A stretch of 64,000 bases of DNA from Trinickia soli (GCF_002879855.1 NZ_PNYB01000023.1:1-64000); one strand, 5' to 3'. Counted from the stretch's first letter, positions 1-12,149 are shown. Made by a program: numbers and translations. Notes: generated from the letters alone by a model not told the origin.

Positions 1-1851
1 CACCTGCATCAGTTGCGCGAACAGTCGCTCGCCGGCTCGGAAATCGTGCGAAAACAGCGCAGCATCCGCATTGAGCACGGCCACCAGCGAAACACGCTGG
101 AAGTCGTGTCCTTTGGCGATCATCTGCGTGCCGACGAGGATATCGACTTCGCCCGCATGCACGTTTGAAAACAGCGTTTGCGCGCTGCCCTTGCGGCGCG
201 TGCTGTCGGCATCGATCCGCAGCACCCGCGCGCCCGGCACGAGGGTGGCCAGCGTCTCTTCGACCCGCTGCGTCCCCCGCCCGAGCGGCGCGATGTCGAC
301 GTTGCCGCACTCGGGACATCCACGCGGCACGCGCGCCTCCCAGCCACAGTGATGACAACGCAGCGTGTGCTCGCTCTTGTGCAGAACCACGTAGGCGCTA
401 CAGCGCGGGCAACCGGCCACCCAGCCGCAGGCGTCGCACGCGAGCACGGGCGCATAGCCGCGGCGGTTGAGGAACACGAGACTTTGCTCACCGCGCTCGA
501 GCCGCCCTTTCAGCGCCGCGGCGAGCGGCCCGGAGATGCCCTCGACGCTGCTTCGTCCGCGCCGACGCTCCTCTTCCAGGTCGATCAGCCTGACCGTGGG
601 CAACACCGCGGCGGCCACCGCGCGCCGCGCGAGCGCGAGCCGACGATAGCGGCCCTGCTCGGCCTGCCACCAGCTTTCGAGCGAAGGCGTGGCCGAACCG
701 AGCACGACCGCGATGCCGCGCTGCTTCGCTCGCCAGACGGCCAAATCGCGCGCCGAATAGCGCAGCCCCTCTTGCTGCTTGTACGCCGGCTCGTGTTCCT
801 CGTCGACGACGATCAGCGCCAGTTCGGGCAGAGAAGCCAGTACGGCCAGTCGCGTTCCCAGGACGATGCGCGCGCGCCCCGTGTGCGCGGCGAGCCAGCT
901 GCGCACGCGTTCGCCGTCGGCCATGCCGCTGTGCAAGGTGACGATCGCCTCATCTCCGGACAGGTCCGCAAACCGTGCGCGGAACGCCGCCTCGAACTGG
1001 GGCGTGAGATTGATTTCCGGGACCAGGACGAGGGCTTGGGCGTGGAGTCGCGCAGCGAAGAGCGCTTCGATCGCACGCAGGTAGACCTCGGTCTTGCCGC
1101 TGCCCGTGACGCCATGCAGAAGGAACGGCGAAAACCCCTGCGCCGCGGCGATCGCCTCGACGGCTTCCCTCTGCTCGTCGGTCAGAACAGGGCGTGCCGG
1201 GCGCTCGGTCCGGCCATCCGGTTGCGACCCACCGTCGCTCTCGTTGGGCTCCTTGGGCTCGTTGGGCGCGGTGGCCGGGAATGCGCGGGCCTCGCCGGCT
1301 GTTTGTGCTTCGAGCCATCCTTCGGCCTCCCACGCGGCCAACGTGGCGGCGGCTTTCGGGTGCAGTAGGCGAGCTTCGGACGCATCGAGCGAGCGTCCTT
1401 CGGCAAGTGCGGCCGCGAGCCGTCGCAGCGCCGCGGCACGCGTCGGCAACGCGCCGGGCAATGCGGCCCTGCCGGCGTCCGTCAATCGGAAGCGAGGCGC
1501 CTGCGCGAACAGTCGCGGCCATCGGTCGGCGTCGCGCAGCGCTTGCGGCAGGGCAGGCAGCGCGACCTCTCCCAGAGGACGCTGATAGTATTCGGCCGCG
1601 AAGGCGACCAGTGCCAGCCACTCGGCCGACAGCGGCGCGCAGCCGCTGCACCACGCCTGCACGTCGCGCACCCGCTCGGCGGCCAGATCGCTGTGAGCGC
1701 TCACTTCCACGACCAAACCGACGACGCTGCGCTTGCCGAACGGCACGGCGACGAGGCTGCCGGGCTCAGGCGCCGGCGAAATGTCGCAGCGGTAATCGAA
1801 AAGCGTCGGTAGCGGGTGATCGAGTGCGACGCGAACGAACATGGGGTTCAT
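1..1851 (-). CDS. priA: Primosomal protein N' (replication restart helicase), 3' end cut by window edge
   Basis: PriA is a superfamily 2 DNA helicase that rebuilds the primosome at stalled forks. The reading frame is open from ATG at 1851 (a second in-frame ATG is at 1842) to the window edge, 617 codons, so roughly the last hundred residues are missing. Seen: an N-terminal DNA-binding region starting MNPMFVRVALDHPLPTLFDY, Walker A GVTGSGKTEVYL, the helicase box VVDEEHE, and the zinc-binding cysteine array typical of PriA (CDACGW, CPRC, CHHCGW, CPECG). These motifs in this order make the assignment secure. The upstream gap holds several DnaA-box-like 9-mers. The gene is followed off-window, so its 3' neighbour is unknown. 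Confidence 0.96.
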   Translation of the reverse strand, partial: MNPMFVRVALDHPLPTLFDYRCDISPAPEPGSLVAVPFGKRSVVGLVVEVSAHSDLAAERVRDVQAWCSGCAPLSAEWLALVAFAAEYYQRPLGEVALPALPQALRDADRWPRLFAQAPRFRLTDAGRAALPGALPTRAAALRRLAAALAEGRSLDASEARLLHPKAAATLAAWEAEGWLEAQTAGEARAFPATAPNEPKEPNESDGGSQPDGRTERPARPVLTDEQREAVEAIAAAQGFSPFLLHGVTGSGKTEVYLRAIEALFAARLHAQALVLVPEINLTPQFEAAFRARFADLSGDEAIVTLHSGMADGERVRSWLAAHTGRARIVLGTRLAVLASLPELALIVVDEEHEPAYKQQEGLRYSARDLAVWRAKQRGIAVVLGSATPSLESWWQAEQGRYRRLALARRAVAAAVLPTVRLIDLEEERRRGRSSVEGISGPLAAALKGRLERGEQSLVFLNRRGYAPVLACDACGWVAGCPRCSAYVVLHKSEHTLRCHHCGWEARVPRGCPECGNVDIAPLGRGTQRVEETLATLVPGARVLRIDADSTRRKGSAQTLFSNVHAGEVDILVGTQMIAKGHDFQRVSLVAVLNADAALFSHDFRAGERLFAQLMQV

Positions 1852-1960
1852 TCGCTACGGCTCCGGGGCGATTTGCCGCGACGGGCATCGCGCCTTATAT
1901 GCTCTCTGCGTCGAAACAACGCCCCGGACTTAAAGTAAAACATGAGATTCGCCGCTAACC

Positions 1961-2212
1961 TGTGGATCTCGCTGGACTTTACGGTCCGCACGAAGCCGCC
2001 TGTGGATAACTTTGTTGAAAAGTGCACCCCGGAAGTCCAAAAACGGCCGCCGCGCTGGCGTTCTGTGGGAAACCGCACATTTCCCCCGACGGGCGCAAAC
2101 CCTTGTCGAGCAAGGCCAGGACGGGTGCAGTACATGGTTTGAGGAGCCGCGTCAACTTCTTCCCGCTCTACCGCGGCGCAACGAGAAGAATGTGTATAAG
2201 TCAAGACTTGAC
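1961..2212. promoter_or_regulatory. DnaA-box-like cluster in the priA-hemE gap
   Basis: The 452-bp gap 1852-2303 has no convincing gene. It holds TGTGGATCT (1961-1969), a perfect DnaA box TGTGGATAA (2001-2009), TGTGGGAAA (2064-2072) and TGTGTATAA (2191-2199, the complement of TTATACACA). The last is followed by the perfect inverted repeat GTCAAG-A-CTTGAC (2200-2212). The gap lies upstream of priA and downstream of hemE, so the simplest reading is a priA control region bound by DnaA. A second origin-like locus is less likely because genes on both sides are on the minus strand. Confidence 0.45.
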
Positions 2213-2303
2213 AAGCGCAAGACGCCCCGGCGATGCCATTTTTCAGCCCGTTCCCGCCCTAGGGCGAGAGCCCAGCCGTGTGCAGTGCAGCATGGCTGGC
2301 GGC

Positions 2304-3401
2304 TCAATGGCCGCTCGATCCAGCCCGTATTGCCCGGCTATGCCGATGGACCTCGTCGACGAGCTCGGCCACGTGCTCGGGCGGCGCGAACTGCGAAATC
2401 CCGTGCCCGAGATTGAAGACATGCCCTGGATGGTTGCCGTAGCTGTCGAGCACGGCCCGCGCTTGCTCGCGCACCGCCGCAGGCGGCGCGAACAGCACCG
2501 TGGGGTCCAGGTTGCCCTGAAGGGCGACGCGTCCGCCAACGCGCTCGCGCGCGCGGCCAAGGTTGACGGTCCAATCGAGACCGACCGCGTCGACGCCGCA
2601 GGCCGCGATCTCGTCGAGCCAGAGCCCGCCCCCTTTGGTGAACGTGATCACGGGCACGCGCGCTCCGTCATGCTCGCGCACGAGGCGCCGGACGACCGAT
2701 TCGATGTATTGCAATGAAAACCGCTGAAAAATGCCATCGGCGAGGGCGCCGCCCCAGGTGTCGAAGATCATGACCGCCTGCGCCCCGGCTTCAATCTGCG
2801 CGTTCAGATAAGCCGCAACGGCCTGCGCGTTGACTTCGAGGATGCGATGCATGAGGTCGGGACGGGCGTAGACCATCGACTTCACGGTGCGGAAATCGTC
2901 GGACCCCGCGCCTTCGACCATGTAGCACGCCAATGTCCACGGACTGCCGGAGAAGCCGATCAGCGGCACCTTCTGGCGGCCCTGCGCGTCCGTCAGCGCG
3001 CGGCGGATCGAGCGCACGGCATCGGTTACGTAGCCGAGCGTTGCCTCGATATCGGGCACGCGCAGGCGCGCAACGTCCTGCTCCGTACGCACGGGATGCG
3101 CGAAGCGCGGCCCTTCCCCGGCGGCAAACGACAATCCGAGCCCCATTGCGTCGGGCACGGTGAGAATGTCCGAGAAAAGGATCGCGGCATCGAGCGGGAA
3201 GCGCTCGAGCGGCTGCAGCGTGACTTCGGTGGCGTAATCCGGGTTCTTGGCCAGCCCGAGAAAACTCCCCGCGCGGGCGCGCGTGGCGTTGTACTCGGGC
3301 AGGTAGCGACCGGCCTGGCGCATCAGCCAGATCGGCGTGTAATCGGTCGGCTCGCGCAGGAGCGCGCGCAGAAACGTATCGTTGATCAGGGTCGAAGGCA
3401 C
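2304..3401 (-). CDS. hemE: Uroporphyrinogen decarboxylase
   Basis: Cytoplasmic enzyme of heme synthesis that removes four carboxyl groups from uroporphyrinogen III to give coproporphyrinogen III. The product is recognisable along its length: [20 protein letters not shown] near the N-terminus with the substrate-binding arginines, the [12 protein letters not shown] segment, [16 protein letters not shown], and the C-terminal [17 protein letters not shown] chose the GTG at 3401 ([15 protein letters not shown]) because it gives 365 residues and aligns with the usual family N-terminus. In-frame ATGs at 3440 and 3494 would add unconserved Ala/Leu/Gly-rich residues. It is divergent from pheC, with a shared promoter region between. 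Confidence 0.96.
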   Translation of the reverse strand: MPSTLINDTFLRALLREPTDYTPIWLMRQAGRYLPEYNATRARAGSFLGLAKNPDYATEVTLQPLERFPLDAAILFSDILTVPDAMGLGLSFAAGEGPRFAHPVRTEQDVARLRVPDIEATLGYVTDAVRSIRRALTDAQGRQKVPLIGFSGSPWTLACYMVEGAGSDDFRTVKSMVYARPDLMHRILEVNAQAVAAYLNAQIEAGAQAVMIFDTWGGALADGIFQRFSLQYIESVVRRLVREHDGARVPVITFTKGGGLWLDEIAACGVDAVGLDWTVNLGRARERVGGRVALQGNLDPTVLFAPPAAVREQARAVLDSYGNHPGHVFNLGHGISQFAPPEHVAELVDEVHRHSRAIRAGSSGH

Positions 3402-3508
3402 GAGAGCGAGCCGCAAGGGCAAAGCGAATAAGGCCGCCATTTTACCGGACCCGCCGCCCGGGTCGGGCCGCATATCGCGGTTTGTCGTCGCCAAGTGCCT
3501 GCGGCATT

Positions 3509-3537
3509 TTGATACGGCTATTATCCGGCGATACGAC
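3509..3537 (+). promoter_or_regulatory. Candidate sigma70 promoter of pheC
   Basis: TTGATA at 3509-3514 and TACGAC at 3532-3537 are separated by 17 bp and lie about 40 bp upstream of the pheC start. The -35 is five of six to consensus, the -10 only moderate. Position between two divergent genes supports a promoter; the exact boxes are tentative. Confidence 0.35.
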
Positions 3538-3577
3538 CTGCGCGAGAACGGTGCGCGCCAAACACCACGGAGACCTC

Positions 3578-4411
3578 ATGATCATCAAACGCCTCACCCA
3601 CTTTTTGGTCGGCGCGCTCGCGGTTGCGGCGGCCTGCACGGGCGCCGCATACGCTCAAGCCAGCGGCTCGGGGGTTTCGGGGGGCTCTGGCCCGGCTCCC
3701 GTCGCATCGGAATCCCGCCTCGACGCGGTGATCGCAAGGGGCGCGCTGCGGGTCTGCACGACGGGCGACTACAAACCGTATTCGTTTCTGAAGGCCGACG
3801 GCACGTTCGAAGGCATCGACATCGACATGGCCGATGCGCTCGCGAAGTCCCTCGGCGTCAAGGCGGACTATGTGAAGACGACATGGTCGCATCTCACGCA
3901 GGACTTCGTGGCCAAGTGCGACATCGCTGTCGGCGGCGTGTCGACGACGCTCGAGCGCCAGAAGCACGTGTTCTTCACGCAGCCCTACATGGTCGACGGC
4001 AAGGCGCCGATCACACGTTGCGCCGATGCCGCGAAGTACCAGACACTCGAGCAGATCGATCAACCGGACACGCGCGTGATCGTCAATCCGGGCGGCACCA
4101 ATGAGCGCTTCGCGAAGCAATATCTGACGCACGCGAAGGTCACGGTCTACCCTGACAACGTCACGATCTTCAAACAGATCCTCGCGGGCAAAGCCGACGT
4201 CATGGTGACCGACGCATCGGAAACGCTACTCCAGCAAAAGCTCAATCCGGGGCTGTGCTCCGTGCATCCCGACAAGCCGTTCCAGTACGGCGAGAAGGCG
4301 TACATGGTGCCGCAAGGCGATGTGACGTTTCAGCAATACGTCGATCAGTGGCTGCACCTTGCGCACGAAACGGGGCAATTCGATGCAATTCGGGACAAGT
4401 GGCTCAAGTGA
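3578..4411 (+). CDS. pheC: Periplasmic cyclohexadienyl (arogenate/prephenate) dehydratase
   Basis: PheC is an exported enzyme built on the periplasmic solute-binding-protein fold; it turns prephenate into phenylpyruvate or arogenate into phenylalanine. The 277-residue product starts at ATG 3578 behind a GGAG motif and has a signal peptide (MIIKRLTHFLVGALAVAAAC, cleavage near AYAQA). Diagnostic stretches shared with Pseudomonas PheC are TTGDYKPYSF, LEQIDQPDTRVIVNPGGTNE, YPDNVTIFKQILAGKAD and YVDQWLHLAHETG. A plain amino-acid-binding ABC protein is the alternative, but these segments and the absence of adjacent permease genes favour PheC. It converges on the CoA-binding gene, with a perfect hairpin between. 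Confidence 0.85.
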   Translation: MIIKRLTHFLVGALAVAAACTGAAYAQASGSGVSGGSGPAPVASESRLDAVIARGALRVCTTGDYKPYSFLKADGTFEGIDIDMADALAKSLGVKADYVKTTWSHLTQDFVAKCDIAVGGVSTTLERQKHVFFTQPYMVDGKAPITRCADAAKYQTLEQIDQPDTRVIVNPGGTNERFAKQYLTHAKVTVYPDNVTIFKQILAGKADVMVTDASETLLQQKLNPGLCSVHPDKPFQYGEKAYMVPQGDVTFQQYVDQWLHLAHETGQFDAIRDKWLK

Positions 4412-4446
4412 GCCATGGCGCTCGCGCTCCGAGATGGGCTGAACGC

Positions 4447-4478
4447 GGGAAGTCGCGCGCCCGTGCGCGCGACTTCCC
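4447..4478. terminator. Bidirectional hairpin terminator between convergent genes
   Basis: A perfect 14-bp inverted repeat with a 4-nt loop: GGGAAGTCGCGCGC (4447-4460), CCGT, GCGCGCGACTTCCC (4465-4478). It sits between the stop codons of pheC and the convergent CoA-binding gene. A long T tract is lacking on either side, so efficiency is uncertain. Confidence 0.75.
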
Positions 4479-4482
4479 GGTC

Positions 4483-4962
4483 TTACTCGGGCATGCGCGG
4501 CGCCGGCGCATTCGCGCGGTACGTCGCGCCGAACAGTCGTTCGTGCTCAACCTTGACGCAGACGTTCATCGCTACATCAAGCCCGGCTGCCTTGGCACGA
4601 GCGGCAGCTTCATCGCTGACGACGCCCACCTGCAGCCAGAGCGATTTCGCGCCGATCGCGATCGCCTGGTCGGCAACGGCGACGGCCTCCTCGGGCCGGC
4701 GAAAGACGTCGACCATCTCGATCGCAGCGCCTTCTCGCGCAAGCGCTTCGGCGGCACCCGCGAGCGATGCATAGCAGCGCTCCCCCAACACACCGGCGGT
4801 GTCGTTCGCGTAAGCGGGGTTCACAGGCACGATGCGGTACCCGTGCGACTGCATGTACGCCGCGACGGAATGGCTCGGACGGTAGGCGTGGGTGGACAAG
4901 CCGACCACAGCGATGATGCGGTCGCGGTCCAGAATGCGCTTGAGTGTCTCGGGCTCGTTCAT
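4483..4962 (-). CDS. CoA-binding domain protein (YccU-like)
   Basis: A 159-residue single-domain protein with the Rossmann-type CoA-binding fold found alone or at the N-terminus of CoA ligases. Seen: RIIAVVGLSTHAYRPSHSVA (nucleotide-binding loop), YRIVPVNPAY, IEMVDVFRRPEEA, and SLWLQVGVVSDEAA with the family's glutamine-valine-glycine turn. The ATG at 4962 (MNEPETLKRIL) is preferred over the upstream start at 5004, which adds residues unlike the family. The biochemical role of this family is poorly defined. It is convergent with pheC and has its own upstream region. Confidence 0.85.
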   Translation of the reverse strand: MNEPETLKRILDRDRIIAVVGLSTHAYRPSHSVAAYMQSHGYRIVPVNPAYANDTAGVLGERCYASLAGAAEALAREGAAIEMVDVFRRPEEAVAVADQAIAIGAKSLWLQVGVVSDEAAARAKAAGLDVAMNVCVKVEHERLFGATYRANAPAPRMPE

Positions 4963-5199
4963 TGAGTTTCTGCTTCGATTGGTAAAAAGTGTCAGCGCCT
5001 GCAATGCTCGGTCGGATTCGCGCAGCGCATGCGAGCAGGACGGCTCATCTTAAGCCGGCAATTCCGCAGACGAAACCCATTTCGCGTGCTTTTTCAAAAA
5101 TTTGAATCGGGTGGTTTTTTCTCACTATTTCGTTTGTGCCGATATTCGGAAATACTGACTTCATTCGTCTTTAATTTTGGTAAAAAATCCCGCGGCGCC
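4963..5199. other. AT-rich gene-free segment
   Basis: Composition drops sharply around 5086-5190 (runs such as TTTTTCAAAAATTTGAAT and CTTTAATTTTGG), unlike the GC-rich surroundings. TTGAAT (5104-5109), 18 bp, TATTTC could be a plus-strand promoter. No plausible gene was seen. Together with the orphan terminator at 5449-5476 it may mark a small RNA or a foreign remnant. Confidence 0.4.
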
Positions 5200-5211
5200 T
5201 TATCTGGCGGG
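5182..5211 (-). terminator. Weak minus-strand hairpin with T tract
   Basis: On the minus strand CCCGC and GCGGG pair (5207-5211 with 5189-5193) around a 13-nt loop and are followed by A then six T (5182-5187). The stem is short, but it overlaps the stop codon of the small minus ORF 5200-5352, which lends some support to that ORF being transcribed. Confidence 0.35.
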
Positions 5212-5352
5212 CGTTACAACCTGAAACACTTTGTTACCGCGTCCTTTTGTCAATTCGCCCACAATGCCCTTCAACGGTTTCAACACAGGTGTGTTCGGTT
5301 TGCGCTCGGGTGGCGCCAGCCGGACGTCGATATCGAGTCCCGTTGGGGGCAT
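5200..5352 (-). CDS. Small hypothetical protein, 50 aa
   Basis: A possible 50-residue protein beginning MPPTGLDIDVRLAPPERKPN and ending NKVFQVVTPAR, proline- and lysine-rich, with no recognised domain, signal peptide or membrane segment. An in-frame GTG at 5388 would extend it by 12 residues. No good ribosome binding site precedes either start. A hairpin with T run lies exactly at its end. The codon third positions are less GC-biased than those of neighbouring genes. It could equally be non-coding. Confidence 0.3.
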   Translation of the reverse strand: MPPTGLDIDVRLAPPERKPNTPVLKPLKGIVGELTKGRGNKVFQVVTPAR

Positions 5353-5448
5353 CTGTGTTGGAGTCGTTGGCGATGACCTGCGCTGCACGCGCGGTCCATC
5401 GACTCCTTCATTGGTCTCCTCGCGCTAACCCCGTAGCGTGTGGTTTTT

Positions 5449-5476
5449 AGCGGGCTAATAAGCCCGCTTTTTTTTT
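5449..5476 (+). terminator. Strong rho-independent terminator without an obvious upstream gene
   Basis: AGCGGGCT (5449-5456), AATA loop, AGCCCGCT (5461-5468), then an uninterrupted run of T to 5476. It is a textbook plus-strand intrinsic terminator, yet no credible plus-strand gene precedes it in 5005-5448. The minus-strand side has no T tract, so it does not serve the acyl-CoA synthetase gene. Confidence 0.8.
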
Positions 5477-5482
5477 CGTCGG

Positions 5483-5522
5483 CCGCAGTTAGTGCTTCAG
5501 CACTTACTGTGGCCCCGCACAG
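5483..5522. repeat. REP-like palindromic repeat, copy 1
   Basis: Imperfect inverted repeat: CCGCAGT-TAGTGCT, apex TC, AGCACTT-ACTGTGG, followed by CCCCGCACAG. It has the same architecture (palindrome around GCTTCAGC, then a CCC-TGCACA tail) as the copies at 5529-5574 and 10450-10493, although the stem bases differ with compensating changes. Confidence 0.7.
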
Positions 5523-5528
5523 AGTGTC

Positions 5529-5590
5529 GGTCCGGACTTGGCGCTTCAGCGCCTTACTCCGGTCCCGTGCAAAGCCTCCGGTCCCATGCA
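5529..5590. repeat. REP-like palindromic repeat, copy 2 plus a half copy
   Basis: GGTCCGGACTTGGCGCT, apex TC, AGCGCCTTACTCCGGTCC with the tail CGTGCAAAG (to 5574), then a partial tail CTCCGGTCCCATGCA (5576-5590). The unit sits head-to-tail with copy 1, directly downstream of the acyl-CoA synthetase stop codon. Confidence 0.7.
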
Positions 5591-5603
5591 CGTCGCTCAT
5601 CGC

Positions 5604-7334
5604 TCACGGCGTGTGGCGCTTGCCCGGATCTAGTTCGTCGATCATCCGCTCCCGCATCACGAACTTCTGCACCTTGCCCGTGACCGTCATCGGCATCTCA
5701 TCGACGAAGCGGATATAGCGCGGCACCTTGTAGTGCGCGATCTGCCCGCAGCAATATTCCCTGACCTCATCCTCCGTCAAACTCTCCCCTGCACGCACGA
5801 CGATCCAGGCGCACACTTCCTCTCCGTACTTCTCGTCCGGCACGCCAAACACCTGCACGCTCTGGACCTTGGGATGCCTGAACAAAAACTCTTCCACCTC
5901 CCGCGGATAGATGTTTTCGCCCCCACGGATCAGCATGTCCTTCAGCCGCCCAACAATGTTGCAGTAACCATCGGCATCGATCGTCGCCAGATCGCCCGTG
6001 CGCATCCAGCCGTCAACGATCGCTTCGCGCGTGCGCGGTTCGTCGTCCCAGTACCCCATCATCACCGAATAGCCGCGCGTCCATAGCTCACCCGTCTGTC
6101 CGATCGGCACCGTGTTGCCCATCGCATCGACAACCTTTGCCTCGAGATGCGGTTGAATCCGTCCGACCGTCGACGTGCGCTTGTCGATGGGATCCGTCGT
6201 CGAGCTTTGGAACGACACAGGGCTCGTCTCGGTCATGCCGTATGCAATCGTGATCTCCGACTGGTGCATCCGCGAGATGACGCGCTTCATCGTCTCGATC
6301 GGGCACGGCGAGCCGGCCATGATGCCCGTGCGCAGACTCGACAGGTCAAAAGACGCGAAGTCGGCATGATCGAGTTCGGCGATGAACATCGTCGGCACAC
6401 CATGCAACGCCGTACAACGCTCCTCCGCGACCGCGGCCAGTGTCGCCGCGGGCTCGAACGCTTCGCCCGGAAACACCATCTTGGCGCCCGTCGAGACGCT
6501 CGCGAGCACCGACAGCACCATGCCGAAGCAGTGATAGAGCGGGACCGGAATGCATAACGCGTCGGCTTCGGTAAAGCGCATCGCCATCGCAATGTAGCGC
6601 GCGTTGTTGACGACGTTTCGATGCGTCAGTGTTGCGCCTTTCGGGTTGCCCGTCGTACCGCTCGTGAACTGGATATTGATCGGGTCGCGGGCCGACAACG
6701 TGGCGCCGATCGCGTCGAGGTCGATGGCTGGGAGCGCAACGCGACCGGCCTCGATGAGGTCCGAGAACGTCATCATCCCCGGGGTCGCCGTATCGCACAT
6801 GCGCACGATGGTGCGAAGCGCAGGCAACTTCGCCGCACGCAGCCGCCCCGGCTCGCAATGCGCAAGCTCCGGCGCCAGCGCCTGCAGCATCTCAACATAC
6901 TTCGACGACTTGAAACTCTCGGCCGTGATGAGCGTGCAGCAACCCGACTTGTTCAGCGCGTATTCGAGCTCGGCGAGCCGATAGGCCGGATTGACGTTGA
7001 CAAGGATCGCGCCGATGCGGGAAGTGGCAAATTGCGTCAACAGCCATTCCACGCGGTTGGGCGACCAGATCCCGACGCGATCGCCGCGCCCGATGCCAAG
7101 CGACGCGAGGCCGGCCGCCAGCACGTCCACTTCATAGGCGAATTCTCGCCAGGTCCAACGGATGCCCTGCTCACGAAAGACGACAGCCGGACGCTCAGGA
7201 AAACGCGCCGCGGTGTCGTTCAACAGTTGGCCGATCGTCGCATCGCTGAGCGGCACGTCGGTCGCGCCGCGTACGTACGAGAGGCCGTTGATAGGCGCGA
7301 TCAGGGCGCCTTCCTGCGGAAGTTGCGTCGCCAT
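5604..7334 (-). CDS. AMP-binding acyl-CoA synthetase (medium/long-chain type)
   Basis: A 576-residue member of the acyl-adenylate-forming superfamily that activates a carboxylic acid, most likely a fatty acid, to its CoA thioester using ATP. Seen: the P-loop-like motif [11 protein letters not shown] at about residues 223-233, the adenine-binding YGMTETSP motif, the hinge and ribose-binding segment [40 protein letters not shown] split across the two domains, and the C-terminal [10 protein letters not shown] with the catalytic lysine. Length fits the FadD/AlkK group; the chain-length preference cannot be read from sequence. It lies just downstream of atpC but behind that operon's terminator, so it is probably transcribed separately from the 7335-7460 gap. 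Confidence 0.88.
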   Translation of the reverse strand: MATQLPQEGALIAPINGLSYVRGATDVPLSDATIGQLLNDTAARFPERPAVVFREQGIRWTWREFAYEVDVLAAGLASLGIGRGDRVGIWSPNRVEWLLTQFATSRIGAILVNVNPAYRLAELEYALNKSGCCTLITAESFKSSKYVEMLQALAPELAHCEPGRLRAAKLPALRTIVRMCDTATPGMMTFSDLIEAGRVALPAIDLDAIGATLSARDPINIQFTSGTTGNPKGATLTHRNVVNNARYIAMAMRFTEADALCIPVPLYHCFGMVLSVLASVSTGAKMVFPGEAFEPAATLAAVAEERCTALHGVPTMFIAELDHADFASFDLSSLRTGIMAGSPCPIETMKRVISRMHQSEITIAYGMTETSPVSFQSSTTDPIDKRTSTVGRIQPHLEAKVVDAMGNTVPIGQTGELWTRGYSVMMGYWDDEPRTREAIVDGWMRTGDLATIDADGYCNIVGRLKDMLIRGGENIYPREVEEFLFRHPKVQSVQVFGVPDEKYGEEVCAWIVVRAGESLTEDEVREYCCGQIAHYKVPRYIRFVDEMPMTVTGKVQKFVMRERMIDELDPGKRHTP

Positions 7335-7459
7335 CTCGATGTCTCCATGTCATTTGGCATTTTTCGCAAGTGATTCTGCCACCGAGAGACATGTCTCCGC
7401 ATCAAGTCTTACCCGCAGCATCCGTCCCCATGCAGCGCTCGCAGATCGACTCGCAGAAG

Positions 7460-7493
7460 AAAAAACGCCGCTCGGGAATAACCGAGCGGCGTT
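7460..7493 (-). terminator. Terminator of the atp operon
   Basis: On the minus strand AACGCCGCTCGG (7482-7493) pairs with CCGAGCGGCGTT (7464-7475) over a short loop, followed by a T run (7460-7465). It lies about 80 bp after the atpC stop codon. Confidence 0.85.
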
Positions 7494-7571
7494 AACAATC
7501 CTACGAAACGTCTTTTTCTGCGCGACGATCGCCTTGCACGAAGCAGAGGGCGAACGGGCTATGTGCTTTCG

Positions 7572-8000
7572 TCAGTGGCTTTGCGAGCGCAGCTTGCGCA
7601 AGCGAGCGATGGCGGCGAGCTGAGCCGTGGCATAAGCGAGTTCAGCCTGGGCAGTCGCGTACTCGATGTTCGAGCCCGAGTTCTGCAGTGCTTCTTCCGC
7701 GCGCTTACGGGCCTGCTCGGCCTTCGCTTCGTCGAGGTCCTTGCCGCGAATCGCCGTATCGGCGAGTACGGTCACGGCGCCCGGCTGCACTTCGAGAATG
7801 CCGCCCGCAACGAACACGAACTCCTCTTCGCCGCTTTCAGCCTCGATGCGAACCGCACCGGGACGAATACGCGTGATGAGCGGCGTATGGCCCGGCAAAA
7901 TGCCGAGTTCGCCGGCTTCGCCGGGCAGCGCGACAAATTTCGCCTGGCCCGAGAAGATCTGCTCTTCCGCGCTGACGACGTCTACTTTGATGGTTGCCAT
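7572..8000 (-). CDS. atpC: F1 ATP synthase subunit epsilon
   Basis: Subunit of the central stalk of F1 that couples rotation to catalysis and damps ATP hydrolysis. The 142-residue product has the N-terminal beta-sandwich ([55 protein letters not shown]) and a C-terminal two-helix hairpin ([12 protein letters not shown] onward). ATG 8000 follows AGGAATCGAT. It is the last gene of the operon, after atpD. Confidence 0.97.
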   Translation of the reverse strand: MATIKVDVVSAEEQIFSGQAKFVALPGEAGELGILPGHTPLITRIRPGAVRIEAESGEEEFVFVAGGILEVQPGAVTVLADTAIRGKDLDEAKAEQARKRAEEALQNSGSNIEYATAQAELAYATAQLAAIARLRKLRSQSH

Positions 8001-8093
8001 ATCGATTCCTGTCGCTGGTTGAGCGTGATGCGTGTGACGAGCCCGGCAGTCATACGGCCGCCGGGCGCGCTTTCCAAGCGAGCACCCTCACCG

Positions 8094-9506
<1,413 letters not shown>

Positions 9507-9557
9507 TCAATTCTTCACTCGCGCAAACGGCGCAGGGACGGACCAGGCCGACACGCG

Positions 9558-10433
9558 TCAGACGGCGGCGGCGCCGCCCACGATTTCCGACAGTTCCTTC
9601 GTAATCGCGGCCTGGCGGCTCTTGTTGTAGACGAGCTGCAATTCGTTGATCACCGTCTTCGCGTTGTCCGACGCTGCCTTCATCGCCACCATGCGCGCCG
9701 ATTGCTCGGACGCCATGTTTTCGGCGACGGCTTGATACACGAGCGCCTCGACATAGCGTACGAGCAGTTCGTCGACGACAGTCTGCGCATCGGGCTCGTA
9801 GATGTAGTCCCACGAGGCGTTCGGCGTCGTTTCGTCACGTTCGAAATGCTCGGCGGACAGCGGCAGCAGTTGCTCGAGCACGGGCTCTTGCTTCATCGTG
9901 TTGATGAAGCGCGTGTACGCGAGATACACGGCCGCAACCTTGCCTTCCGAGTACAGATCGAGCTGCACCTTCACCGCGCCGATCAGCTTTTCCAGGTGCG
10001 GCGTATCGCCGAGCTGTGTGACGTGCGAGACCACCTTTGCGCCGAAGCGACTCAAAAAGCCGAAGCCCTTACCGCCGATCGCCGTCGCTTCGATGGTCTG
10101 GCCTTTCTCTTCCAGCTCTTTGAACTTCTGCACCGTTGCGCGCAACACGTTCGTGTTCAAACCGCCGCACAATCCCTTGTCGGTTGTGACAAGGATGATG
10201 CCGGCCGCTTTCGCGCCTTCGTTCGACACCATGAACGGGTGGCGATACTCGGGGTTGGCGCGGCTCATGTGTGCAGCGATGTCGCGAACCTTGTCGGCGT
10301 AAGGACGAGCGGAGCGCATGCGTTCCTGCGCGCGGCGCATCTTCGATGCAGCCACCATCTCCATCGCCTTGGTGATCTTGCGCGTGTTCTGCACGCTCTT
10401 GATCTTGCCGCGGATTTCCTTCATTCCCGCCAT
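9558..10433 (-). CDS. atpG: F1 ATP synthase subunit gamma
   Basis: Rotating central shaft of F1. The 291-residue product has the conserved N-terminal coiled-coil helix [20 protein letters not shown], the [12 protein letters not shown]-type core (here [14 protein letters not shown]) and the C-terminal helix [32 protein letters not shown]. An AAAGGAG ribosome binding site precedes ATG 10433. A REP-like repeat fills part of the 123-bp gap to atpA. Confidence 0.98.
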   Translation of the reverse strand: MAGMKEIRGKIKSVQNTRKITKAMEMVAASKMRRAQERMRSARPYADKVRDIAAHMSRANPEYRHPFMVSNEGAKAAGIILVTTDKGLCGGLNTNVLRATVQKFKELEEKGQTIEATAIGGKGFGFLSRFGAKVVSHVTQLGDTPHLEKLIGAVKVQLDLYSEGKVAAVYLAYTRFINTMKQEPVLEQLLPLSAEHFERDETTPNASWDYIYEPDAQTVVDELLVRYVEALVYQAVAENMASEQSARMVAMKAASDNAKTVINELQLVYNKSRQAAITKELSEIVGGAAAV

Positions 10434-10449
10434 TGCTTGCTCCTTTGCC

Positions 10450-10493
10450 GGCCTGAGCTAGCGCTTCAACGCTTACCCAGGCCCCATGCACAG
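10450..10493. repeat. REP-like palindromic repeat, copy 3 (atpA-atpG gap)
   Basis: GGCCTGAGCTAGCGCT, apex TC, AACGCTTACCCAGGCC, followed by CCATGCACAG. It is the same palindrome-plus-tail unit as at 5483-5590. Being inside an operon it would form a hairpin in the atp mRNA between the atpA stop and the atpG start. Confidence 0.7.
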
Positions 10494-10556
10494 CTGATCG
10501 AAGCGGCGCGCTTCGCAACATCCCAGGCGCACCGCTTCAAGGTCGCTATGCCTCGA

Positions 10557-12098
<1,542 letters not shown>

Positions 12099-12149
12099 TA
12101 TTCGCTCCTGATAGTCAATTCTGTTGCGTGCCGTGCGCGTACGCGCCGC

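Noticed and set aside
178-1368. A 396-codon plus-strand frame across priA
   Set aside because: Antisense shadow of a secure gene with low-complexity Arg/Ala product.
4255-4965. A 236-codon plus-strand frame over the pheC end and CoA-binding gene
   Set aside because: Shadow frame spanning a terminator hairpin and the antisense of a recognised family.
5200-5476. 6S, 4.5S (SRP) or tmRNA gene before the orphan terminator
   Set aside because: I could not find the conserved 5'-3' closing stems, the SRP GGAAG loop or the tmRNA end sequences. It stays an unassigned small RNA candidate.
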